Positions 19,801 to 33,208 of a stretch of 33,208 nucleotides of DNA are shown one piece after another; the stretch's first letter is position 1; each line of letters opens with the position of its first letter. The stretch comes from Spirogloea muscicola (taxonomy: Eukaryota; Streptophyta; Zygnematophyceae; Spirogloeales; Spirogloeaceae). Position numbers and translations under genes: made by a program. The notes under the pieces were generated by a model. That model worked only from the letters and a program-made list of their open reading frames with translations, made no database searches and had not been told where the DNA came from. The stretch lies in assembly GCA_009602725.1 (NCBI GenBank), contig WELB01000115.1, forward strand, positions 370,324 to 403,531. Direction: 5' to 3'.

Positions 19801-22800
19801 AACAGACTTGTGCCTTTATCTCGCCTTGCAACTAATTGCAGGAAGATACATAGCATGCACATTAGGAGGCCACCAGCTAGTGCATGCATGCATCCTCATC
19901 ATGGCTGGTGCAATTACTGAGCCTTCGCCACTGGAGCAGTAAAACCATCTCTGGAGACCAAAATGGATTGTGACTTCCTGGACCTTTGGCTACTCAAGTA
20001 TGTGTCACAGGTATGTATAAGCAGTACTTGGTGCTGTCCAGGTTCTTTGTCCAAGCACAAAAGTGTACATGTGCATATTGTGATGAATACTCTCATGCAG
20101 TTGTGCTTTGAAATGGACACCAGCAAACTCTCAAGACTGTCGCTCTTTTGACTCTGAAGGTTCGTTGTATGCGGACAGGTCAAAGCCTTGGCCGCAGACT
20201 TGAAAGGCTACCAGAACCTCAATGCAGCTGAGCGTTGTTTGCTCGCCTTTGTCCTGCCGACTGAGGAGTCTGCCTTTGGTGAGTCCAGGCTGTGATGGTC
20301 ATGCAATCCAAGTGACTGCATTATTCTGGAAAGTCAGATCAATTCTTACTCTGACAACAAGAGAGGGATTCATTCGTCATCATTTTTGCAGTTATCATGG
20401 AGCTCGAGGATTGGAATGCTGACACCAGCAACACCAGCCCTGCTGAAGGCGATCGACGTTTTACTGTTGCATTAAAGGGTGGCACATTGAGCGATCTGGG
20501 AGCTGCGGCTGCAATAGGATTCACAGAAGCGTCTGATGGAGGAGAAGATCAGCCCAGTGGTGCCGGGCAACCACAGCAGTATGTAAGCACAAGAGCAGGA
20601 GGTTATGGAGCTCACACAGCAGCTCCACAGGACGACGAAGGTGACTGGGAGAAGGTGGCAGTAGCTGGCGAAAGGGGCCCATTGCCCGTATCCTCAGGCC
20701 TTCAGACCATATCAGTTGTCTTGCCACGATCTCGTTACTTGGTGAGCCCCATGCTCTGCTGTATGCTGCTCCCACAGCAAGAAGTGCAAAGGCGTTGCCT
20801 ATGAGCACTGGCCAGGTGCATTGTTGCACGCAGGGATGACCTGCAAAGAAGACCTGTCTGGGTCCTTGACATGACCACTTTTTCTGTTAATCTGCAGATG
20901 CAAGACATGGTCATGCGACAGCGTGAGTTGCAACAGCTCTTTCGGCCCCCGTAGCTGACAGAGGAGCTCTGTGAGACCTACTATTGGCGGACTCCTCTGT
21001 CTCAGACTGGGTCAGACTTGGTGCCTATGTCGCCCTTCTGGGCAGCCTTTGCGCGTCACGCTGCACTGCAAGATCAAACACACAAAACAGCCAGTGTCCC
21101 ATGGACACCATTTCTGACAAGCAACCTCACAGATGCTGTTGACACAATCACTGGCTCCATGATGGCCCTTGCCGTGCTGGACCTTCCATTTGGAGTCAGT
21201 GCTACTTTGCCAGCTCATCAGGTAAGCAACTCCATGATGAGCAGACCAAGCTGTTGATGCTCTACAGAGCTGGACCTGACCCTTGCCTTGTTGTTGGATT
21301 TATGACAGGTGAAATACACAGGGGAAGGGTTTACATTCTTGCCCTCTTGGCCTGTGGTCTATTATTGCCAGCAGCTGCGCGAGATTGTTGCAACCAACGA
21401 AGAGCTCTCTGGTGCCTCCGGTGTACTCCTTTCTCAGACGCTCATTGATCCGGCTAAGCCCGATAAGCTCCTCAGATGGCATGGCCCACTGATAAGTGGG
21501 AAGCTCTACCACCTGAGGGGCTACCGTCAACAACTTAATGTCCTTGTCCACATCAATCATAGTGCTCCTTCAGATTCCTCAGGGAGCAGTACCTGTAGGT
21601 GGATCCCACACGATTGTAGAGAGGCATCAGTTGGCACCACTACACATGGCCAAAGTCGAGATCCGCTTCTACTTTCCGCAAGAGGGAAGCTTCACAATTT
21701 TCCCTGCCCATGTGTCAAGAGGGTATGTAAGGGGTGTCCCAGATTCTGGAGAAGATGCGGAAATAGGGCCAGGTGAACAGACAGGCAAAGCCTGGGAAGG
21801 TGAGCTGCTCGCTTTTGCACATGGCCTCCCCACTAGCCTGCAAGTCGTTGCTGCAGCTATGAGCGGGAGAGTGGCACTGAGTGGTGATGACGCTTGGACG
21901 CACATTAGTCAGCTTGGCACAGGAAATGAGGTGTTGGACGCCTTGCGTACTGCCAACATCCGCAAGCTTGACTTAAGTTCGCTTGCCTGGCGCCTGAGGT
22001 CATCTGCATTCTTCAAGGACACCATCTCCATCCTGCGTCAAAGGTACAACCTTTCTTTACAGTGATGATAATGTCTATTGCATGCCCTGCTTTCAAGTAA
22101 ACAACCTCTCCAAGATCAACAGACAAGGACGTGAGCTTCTTACACGTGTGTCTGACAGGAAGATGTATTCGCACAAGGTCTGGGCTTACAGCGTCTTCCA
22201 CAAGGACGCTGAGGCCATGAAGGAGTTTATCGCCCACTGCCCACACTTGGTGGCTTCCTGCCGACACCCAGTGTCTGCAGGCACTCTACTGCCACTTCAC
22301 AGTGGCTCCAGGGGCCGGCAAATGCCGGCCTTCTACGAGCACCTCGAGTACTCTCCATGGGTCAATGCTCGTGCTCACACTGTTGGCAAGGGTGGCAGGG
22401 CAAGTCAGCGACTGAGCAGCCCAGACTTGAGAGCGCAATATCGTTCGTTCCTGGCACTCCTTGTTCGGCTGCCTGCTGGTCCCTCTGGTCCGACAGGTCA
22501 TCATGCCTTGCAGGCGACGTACTATTTGCTGCTGCAGGACCGGGTGGATGACGCTGCCAGATTGCTTTCCAATGTGACAAATGGAGACAACATCCCTGAG
22601 CTACAGGCAGGGTACATGGCAGCATACCTTGACATGTCTATGGGCGACTCTGAAGTTAGGACAGCTAGCCATGTGGCAGAGAAGTACGCCCCCTACTGTC
22701 CAGTCAGCAGTTGGCAACCTTACTTCCAGGAGCTCGCAGATCAGGTGCAAGCCCTGAGGCAGAGTGAGCTTGATGTGGGTGTTCAAGTCAAAGGAGACAT

Positions 22801-23816
22801 TGTTATATCAAGAGCTGCCTCTCCAGCCATCTTGGAGATGGAAGCTGACAGAGAAGGCAAAGTGGTACTTCGATTCCAAGGCATTGCCAGCATACAGGTT
22901 GCTCATTCACCTTTGATTATTCCTTGTGATAAGCATCAGGATTTGACAGTTAATCATTCCTTCGCTGAAACATCTGGGTGGTAGAATGTCTAACGCGCTC
23001 GATTACTGCAATGCAGATGTACAATGGTAGATGCCAATCTGCTCTAAGCTTGCCGTGGCATATGTCCAGGTCTTACCTTATGCTGTGCATCATTCACTCG
23101 AGCACATACTTTGTCAATCTGGTTTACTTCGATTGCTGCTCTATCTGATGCCAGCGACGCACTATGGTGCTTGTAGGTAAATGCATATATCATAGACGAG
23201 GAGCTTCTTTTTTCAAAAGACCCATTCCGTGCACGCAAAGCTGAGCAACCACCTTATGTGGTTCCAAATTGGACACACAACGTTAGTGAAGACAAACACG
23301 AGAGCTCTGAGTCCCTGAGAATTATGAAGTTGGAGCTTCCGCAAATGCTGCTAACTGTGAACGTTTTGTTGGAAGCGCGGGGAGGCGGCTTACAACGCAT
23401 GCTTTCCAGGTACTGCCCCAGCTCGATTCTCGTGCGACGAGTCTTTGCTGACTTCCAACTACTGTGTCTGATGCAAGTACTCATTTCTGAGCAGATTCAG
23501 GACCCCTCGCATGACCTCGGAGGTCATTGAGAGTCAGGGTGTACTAATTGTGAGGAGAATCCTGGAAAGCGGGATAGCTGGGCCACCGCTACCAGGTGCT
23601 TACGTCAAGGTCTATGCAAGATACAGACAGGATGCTACTGGTCAAGGAGCAGGCACAGTTTCCTACTACAAAGATGGCTACACAGATCGACTAGGAAAGT
23701 TTGACTATGCATCCGTTAGTACTGACGAGCTGATTAAGGTTGAGAAGCTGGCTATTCTGATCGCTCAACGAGAACTTGGCACACTTGAAAGAGAGGTCGC
23801 TCCTCCTGCAATATGA
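13867..23816 (+). CDS. Giant conserved protein of unknown function (about 2,350 aa), with coding breaks
   Basis: One gene of about 24 exons; I recognise a conserved family seen in diverse eukaryotes and some bacteria but know no function. Exons after a poorly resolved start (13867-14002, ~14070-14187, ~14243-14463, 14578-14891, 15023-15381): 15618-15970, 16096-16300, 16427-16524, 16626-16784, 16968-17198, 17317-17980, 18039-18383, 18464-18745, 18879-19461, 19591-19798, 19940-20010, 20179-20278, 20392-20741, 20898-21221, 21309-22043, 22159-22897, 23177-23409, 23495-23816 (TGA). Nearly all phases match. The N-terminal part is helical. The middle (IKVFEINLLNYF, VVVDLSGNGAASRA) and later parts (YRQQLNVLVHIN, VLLQIPQGAVPVGG, EIRFYFPQEGSFTIFPAHV) look like beta-sandwich segments reminiscent of macroglobulin-like domains. 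FYEHLEYSPWVNARAHTVG follows, and the C-terminus has AYVKVYARYRQ and KDGYTDRLGKFDYAS. No signal peptide is evident. Breaks: in-frame TGA 18303, frame change about 18620-18665, in-frame TAG 20952, frame change about 21550-21565. It is either a decaying gene or carries sequence errors. Confidence 0.7.
15425..15495 (-). repeat. Hairpin repeat inserted in an intron of the giant gene
   Basis: GACGCTTCCAGGAGAGGGTG, then GGCTGTGAGAGGCCAGCCCA, lies within the 15382-15617 intron. It matches the right arm of the foldback at 13645-13690 and the core at 11780-11825. It leaves the reading frame across the intron undisturbed. Confidence 0.6.
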
Positions 23817-24560
23817 TGCACACCATACAGGAGCTTCGAGCCAGTCTCGTGTCCATTTCACATCAAAAGTTGACAGTATCTGACGCACTTATGGTTGGAA
23901 GACTAAACAAGACTGTATACACTGCCTTACTCCACAACACAAGCCTGTCTTAAAAAAAGGCCAGGGACATGCTCAGACACATGCTGAGACAAGGGAGACG
24001 AGGTTGAATTATGCAGGTTGATGTAATCTAAGCATTGCAGAATCTAGGCATACTTGACGGCGGGTACCAGAGCAGCAGCGACCCATGTAGACAGCAACAG
24101 ACATCTGGCAGCATGATGATATTTCTATGGGGTTGATCCAGCAGAGTCGAAGAGAGGCACAGAAATCAATGAACCAATTACCTCACCAGTATCTGCGTGC
24201 TGCCCACACAGAGAAAGCTCGAGGACAGTCTGAAAAAGGTAAGGTTGGCAGTAGCAGTCCTTAATAGTGCATGCTTCAGTGCAATGCAGACCCATGGCCC
24301 ACTTGCAAAGTTGCACTTCCATGACAATAAGGATAGTGTTGTAAATCATAATCCGTGTCCCTGCATGGGGTTGACATCAGGAACAATGTCCAGGAGTGGA
24401 AGAGTCTGACTGCTAGTAGTGAGGGCATTGCAAGTGAAGCAGGCCATGAGGAGATATGTACATACAAGCATGTATACATGCATACGAGCAACCCTGAGCG
24501 GTTGTCGCAACCACACTTCGTCTACACAAGAACACGGGACAGAGACAGCCACTGCTTCTG
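23817..24560. other. Convergent intergenic region
   Basis: This lies between the stops of the giant gene (+) and the PX gene (-). A plus-strand TGTAA near 24022 could be the giant gene's poly(A) signal. An alternating purine-pyrimidine patch (TGTATACATGCATAC, about 24470) is present. I see no gene. Confidence 0.4.
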
Positions 24561-27500
24561 TCAAAGCTTCAGGGCTTGCTCCGCAAGCTCGTTCATACTC
24601 AAGACTCCCGTCTCTGGGAGCAATTCCTGCCGATCCGCCTCTTTTTCAGCCTGGCCCTTGGAACTTGTACGAGAATGTAATCTGCTGGCAAGGGAGGCGA
24701 TTAAAGAGCCAATCTGCTCTGCTCCGCCAGCTGGCGCTGGCATTGCAGCTTCACCAGTGCACGCTGGACACCCTGCTACTGCTCTTCGGCAGATGGCATG
24801 AGCAGGCCGCTTGCAAGTTGAGCAGAGCTCAACATCGTCCTTCTGTATTTTCGGCAACTGCTTGTGAGAAGGTGCAAAACATGCTGTACTTTGATAGCAG
24901 ATCCTAGCTTCAACTTTGTAGCAAGACTCGTCCAGTCAGATGGCACACATCTGCAAGTCAATACCATGGCAAAGGTACCGGCCACACACCTGGAATGCGA
25001 AAATGAGGGAGTTGGCATAGCAACATGACGCTCCAGCAGTACAGAGCTGCCCACCAGTGTGACAGACACTGCACTCAACCTGGATGTGGCTTTGGAGCTT
25101 AAGGACAAGACCGTTCAGGTATCCGGGGAGCACTGCACGTTTAAGACAAATATACATCATTGTCAGGCACTGTTGCTTAGCCTGTGGCCTATGGAGTTGC
25201 TGTTCAGATAATCTGAAGCTACTTTTGATCGAAGCAGAACAGGATGGTGCATCATTGCTGACCTGCAAAAGCGCCCCTTGAAAGATCAGCCAGGTCTCTG
25301 AGGGCATAGAAGTCACCGTCCTCGAGCAAGTATCGACGGGATCCTGTTACCATCTGCAATTTTGCTCCGACAGAGCACAGCAGCCCAGCTTGAAGGCGTG
25401 CCAAACGACGTCGAATAGTCCGCATGTGGGCGAGGATGGGAACGCGGGAATAAAGGTAGGGATTCACAGCGCCCACGCAAAGCATTGGCTGCATGCACAA
25501 AGAAAGCAGACACTTTGGTACATGTGACATATCTGAACTGGATTCTGCACAGGAATGAGGGATGTGCACAGGTGAACGGAGTCACAGAATCGCACAATGA
25601 AGAGAATGAGCGGCCAGCCTTTCACCAGTGCAAGTATGTGCTAGATGTGCACGAGTGAACATACTACAGGAGTACACAACCTATGGTGATGTATGCTGAG
25701 ATCTGAATACCCGGCCAGCCTTCATTACTGAGATTGTTTGCTAGGCACATGCGCACCCAGAAAGCTACATGGAATGACCCAAGTCACTGACCTGCACATA
25801 GATGGAGTCAAGGTAAGCCTTGGAGATCAGCGCCACAGGTCGGGCCTGAAAATCCCAGTGGTGCAACACCAGAGCAGGAAGGATGGCCACGTCGTCCACA
25901 TGGCAACTTCTGCAGTACAGTTGGCCAGTGTACTCGCACCATCTGGGAAAGGTGCTGAGCGAGGCCCCCCTACCTGCCAGAGCCACTAGCTTCTTTGTCA
26001 ACCCAGCCGCCTCCAGAGGCCTGAAGACAGTCACCATTTCACATCATCAGATGAATTTGATCAGCTGCATGAGTGGTGTGCCCATGGGGACCCCTCAAGA
26101 GACCACTCGAGGAACGCAGTAAGGTGCACAAAGCCCTTGCCTGGAGCAGCCAGCGCAGGAGTACAGCTGTGCCTGGAGCTGATGTGCCATGGAAGCCCTC
26201 CTCCTCTTGTCCACCTCGAGCCTCACCATCTTGCCAGGCCCCACCTTCAAGCCGTCACCGCGACCACCTTCCTCGTCAACCTCCACCGAGCTCGAATCAG
26301 CCACTGAGAGCTCGGCATCAAAGCTGCTGGCTGACCTTGACATAGAGCTGGACGATGCTGCCGTGTGCAGTGCCCTGTCTTCGGTGCTCTGCGGCGACAG
26401 GAAGCTCAACAGAGGTGGGGCAGATGACAGCGGAGGCCCGCAAGCGAGTGTGGCCGATAGGCAGTCTGCCATGAGTCTGGCCCTTCGTTGGGCCACATCT
26501 TGGCCACTGCTACCAAAGAGGAGCCGTCCCTCTGGTCGAACCCGCTCCCATGCAGCTGGCAATAGCACACCTACGCCCGCCGCGAACTGGGAGAGCTGGC
26601 TGTCCAGTACCAAGAGCTCTCGAAATCTGCGTTGTACAGTCCACTCGCCGCCGTTGGTCCAGCTAACCCTGATCACGAACTCCACATGGTCACGCTTGCC
26701 GACAGCGCGGTCACCCAGCGACGCACCTCCCTTGACAAGCAGGCACTTTTCGACATCCACAGCAGTGACGGCCTTGCCCTGCCAATAGTGGCCTCGCAGC
26801 GTGGTGTCACCAGCTGAAGGCTGTAGCAGTTCCCCATCCAGGGTGCTTCTTGAAAGTGCCGTGGTGAGGAAGGACAGCGAGGGTGCGGGCAGCCCCTGCG
26901 CTCTGCGCCCTGGTCTATGCAAGCTCCTGGAGGACGACGGAGGGGCGTTGACACGAAACCCTGGGGTGTTAAGAAGGACAGTCTCCATGTCTGCCACTGT
27001 GTCCACATACTCCTCCCGCATGTTGACCTCCTCTACGTGGCGCGAAAGCTGAAACGTATCCATGCTGTCATGTAGCATCAGCATCACTGGTTCCTGAGAT
27101 GAATACGATATTTTGACAGAAAGAGCAGCACATATCCTCCAACTTTGCTTGCTTCAAGAATACCAGCACAATGCTGCGGTTCTAGAGCACAGCTTACCTC
27201 ATCAGGGCCGAGGGGCTGGTGAGGAGGCCCAAGAGCAGAGCTACATGTGGTGGCTGCCATGGTGCCATGCGCAGAGCTGGCAAGCTCCCCCTCGAGCTCT
27301 TGCACACTGCCACGGCCTGGGCTGTTGATCTCTTGCAATGTGACCTGATCTTGGAGCAGCAGGTTCTGATCTGTCTGCCCCTGACCCAGCTGGCGCCTTG
27401 ATTGCTGGAGCAAGTCTAGCTCCAGGCCTGGTGTCGAGCTTGATTGTCGAGGATCGCCTACTGAGGCCGAGCGCATGCGCAGGAAGGTGTCTGACACACT

Positions 27501-28274
27501 CCTGTCAAGCTCTAGCAGTTGATTAACCCTACAGGCCTGCTCGCGAAGGCTGTCGGTAGGAGTAGGCTCAGGACCAGGACCTGCAGGCTGCTCAACGTCA
27601 CGCTCTGCCGCTGGCCCGAAGGAGCGGCCATCTGGAAGGGAGCCTGGTATTCCACGCGGCAAGGCCCCCCGGCGGCCATGAGCACCGCTGAATGAGCGAC
27701 CTGCTTTGGTGGCACCCTCAGAAGTGCCAGCAGAAGCTACAGCCAGCCGGTGCCCTGCCTCGCCAGGATCATTGCTCCTTCCCACGTCGTCAGCCGGCGT
27801 TGTGTTACTGTCAGCCCAGTCAGCGCCATCGGCAGCGTCGGCAGCATCAGGGATGTCTTCCGCCACACAACGAGCACCATCACGAGGGTCCTGGCGCTGC
27901 GGGCCGCGAGCCCAAGCGGGCGCGGCCGTCGGCAGCAACAGCGGCTCCCCCATGTCCTCTTCCCAGGCGAAAGCGTCTTGAAGGTCTCCAGGGCTGGTGC
28001 CAAAGCCGTGGCCGGACACCGGAGGGGGCACGGCAGGCCCGAACTGGCCAGCCGCGCGGACGGCCTTACCGATGGGCCCCGCATGCGCGCCCGCCGGCGC
28101 CGCCATGGCACTCTCAACGGGCGAGTCGTCAGCGGAAGGCCCCTGGCGGGCATCAGAGCCATCTAGGAGTGCGCAGGGGCAGGGCCCGGCTCGGAGGCCC
28201 GGCTGCGGCGGCTGCCCCGGCGGCTCGTGCTGCGGCGGCACCACGGGGTTGCCCATGACCGCGGGCGCGCGCAT
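24561..28274 (-). CDS. PX domain plus Rubicon-homology (DUF4206, zf-RING_9) protein
   Basis: Likely a phosphoinositide-binding endosome/autophagy factor. PX domains bind PI3P, and Rubicon-homology domains in animals bind Rab7. Exons (minus): 28274-27198, 27093-26141, 26020-25792, 25488-25263, 25132-24990, 24857-24561 (TGA); all phases agree, giving 974 residues. About 360 N-terminal residues are low-complexity, rich in Gly, Pro, Ala and Ser. The PX domain lies around residues 470-570 (HVEFVIRVSWTNGGEWTVQR, then RFRELLVLDSQL). The zinc-binding Rubicon-homology part begins at CAGCSR, then CEYTGQLYCRSCHVDD, VLHHWDFQARPV, YLDSIY, GAVNPYLYSRVP, SRRYLLEDGDFYALRDLADL, VECSVC and CSTCKRPAHAICRRAVAGCP, with cysteine pairs in family order. 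Plants have the same PX plus zf-RING_9 pairing. Intron 26140-26021 uses a GC donor. The ATG sits 13 bp from that of WDR4. Confidence 0.88.
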
Positions 28275-28287
28275 CTATCGCGCGGCC
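28275..28287. promoter_or_regulatory. 13-bp divergent gap between PX and WDR4 start codons
   Basis: Only 13 bp separate the proposed ATGs of the divergent PX and WDR4 genes. Any bidirectional promoter must therefore overlap the 5' coding parts or untranslated leaders of both. The region is GC-rich without a visible TATA box. If either start is actually elsewhere, the gap would widen. Confidence 0.35.
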
Positions 28288-32141
<3,854 letters not shown>

Positions 32142-33069
32142 CATTGGTGAGCGTGGTGGTGCACGTAGGTGACAGCTCCAGCGAGCGAGGGCCCAGGGTT
32201 GGGCCGGCCAGCGGAAGGGGTGTGGCTCGATAATGGGGACAGGCAGTGGCCGCAGAGAGCCCGCCCTTGGATGGAAAGATCTAGGTCATCAAGGAGGGTA
32301 GTGTACACTGAGTGGTCGAGGGCCTGAGTGGCCAAGAAGGCAAGCATGTCTATAGATGTGCATTACGTGCCGCTAAACCAATCCGCTCAATAAATTACAA
32401 TCAGCAAGTAGAGGGCGCTGATTGGTGCGTGGATAGCAGGCCACAAATGTCAACTGTCGACTGCGGCTGATAGGAGGTTCTGGATGTAGGGTGGGAACTT
32501 CGGGGGCCAGGGTTTGGCACGGTGGGTCTCGAGCAAGAGCAGAGATTTTCATTGCGAATGATGTAAGAGGGAGGCCGAGCTGAGCCAGTGCACAATTCAA
32601 CAGAATGGAGAGAGCGCGAGAAGCATAATCTAAAGCACGGGGCTACAGAAAGACATCGTTGGTGACCAGGGGCTGAGGTATCAGGGCAGAAGCACAACCG
32701 AAGGCGGAGTTCAGTACCCGCGAGTCCAAGAGGCCAATTTGGGGAGCCGGAGCAGCGCCACGGGAGCCAGTGGCTGGGCTCAGCGCGCGAGAGTGAGCGA
32801 GGGCAGCGTGTGTCGGGTGACGGAGAGAGGGCGGAGGCCGGGAGCGGGCGAGGCCCATGATCGGCAAGCGCAGAGGGCGGATGCGGCCGACGAGGCTCCT
32901 GGTCCGGGGGCCGGGGGATGCGGGGTTTTAGGCCGGCCTTGTCCACCCCGTCGGGCTCCGCCGCTCACAGCCACTGGCTGGCGGTGTCGCGCGAGCTGCT
33001 CCTCCCTGCAGCCCCCCCCCCCCAGGACCCTAGCCTCTCTGATTTGTGGCTGCTTAGCAGGGGTTACTG
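32142..33069. other. Intergenic region downstream of WDR4
   Basis: No gene is recognised. A TGTAA near 32568 might serve WDR4 but is distant. The block at about 32712-32770 (CAGTACCCGCGAGT, then GGAGCCGGAGCAGCGCCACG) matches one at 11828-11900, indicating a shared repeat. A homopolymer of ten C's lies at about 33013-33024. Confidence 0.45.
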
Positions 33070-33208
33070 AGTAATTTGTAGCTGCTTTCTTTCTTTGTGT
33101 GCTTTGGTTTCTTAGCGCTTCCTCTGGCTTCCTCTGGCCCCCTTCTCGTTCTTTGTTCATTCTTTTTTGGGCTGGCTTGTCCAGCCCCTATCCTCAATGG
33201 GCGAGCCC
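33070..33208 (+). repeat. Hairpin repeat copy running off the right edge
   Basis: Block order: TTTCTTTGTGTGCTTTGG, TTCTTAGCGCTTCCTCTGGC, CCCCCTTCTCGTTCTTTGTT, GGGCTGGCTTGTCCAGCCCC and TATCCTCAATGGGCGAGC. It aligns with 12970-13090 over about 120 bp, with a small duplication of CTTCCTCTGG. It continues past the window end. Confidence 0.6.

Noticed and set aside
13867-23816. Reassigned stop codons (TAG or TGA read as amino acids) to explain the internal stops
   Set aside because: Other genes here end normally at TAA (UBP1), TGA (YAE1, flavin, PX) and TAG (WDR4). Frame changes in the same gene also need another explanation.
24440-24500. Alternating TGTATACATGCATAC patch as a regulatory element
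   Set aside because: It is a short simple-sequence stretch in a convergent 3' region with no supporting motif.

Overview
This is nuclear DNA of a eukaryote, most likely a green alga (Chlorophyta, possibly Trebouxiophyceae). Genes are split into many short exons with GT-AG introns (one GC-AG). The encoded proteins are closest in architecture to plant ones: a UBP1/RBP47-type triple-RRM protein and a PX plus Rubicon-homology protein. Plant-type TTTAGGG-like tracts lie inside two introns, and TGTAA motifs, the usual chlorophyte poly(A) signal, follow some stops. The lineage is inferred from these traits only; no marker gene is present. The 5' ends of genes are very GC-rich, and single N's at 7148 and 13846 mark weak base calls there.

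Layout: 1-650 holds interspersed repeats. 1011-5085 (+) is a UBP1-like RNA-binding protein in 12 exons. About 5.1-6.3 kb has no convincing gene. 6319-7172 (-) is a probable coiled-coil, single-membrane-segment protein. About 7.3-9.56 kb (+) is a phytoene-desaturase-like flavin oxidoreductase. 9941-10930 (-) is YAE1, the cytosolic Fe-S adaptor. 11.1-13.8 kb is a gene-free repeat island. 13867-23816 (+) is one huge gene of about 24 exons for a conserved protein of roughly 2,350 residues and unknown function; it carries two in-frame stops and at least two frame breaks, so it may be decaying. 24561-28274 (-) is a PX/Rubicon-homology protein of 974 residues. 28288-32141 (+) is WDR4/TRM82, the WD40 subunit of the tRNA m7G46 methyltransferase, with a 561-bp uninterrupted TG microsatellite in one intron. 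32.2-33.2 kb is repeat-bearing intergenic DNA.

The genes are mostly independent housekeeping functions: RNA binding, tRNA modification, Fe-S assembly, endosome/autophagy traffic and a redox enzyme. There is no operon logic. The PX and WDR4 genes are head to head with only 13 bp between proposed ATGs. Exon borders were read by eye from splice consensus, reading phase and remembered family conservation. Most junctions of the UBP1, YAE1 and PX models, and most of the giant gene, keep phase exactly. The first exons of the UBP1, flavin and giant genes, and the middle of WDR4, are less certain.
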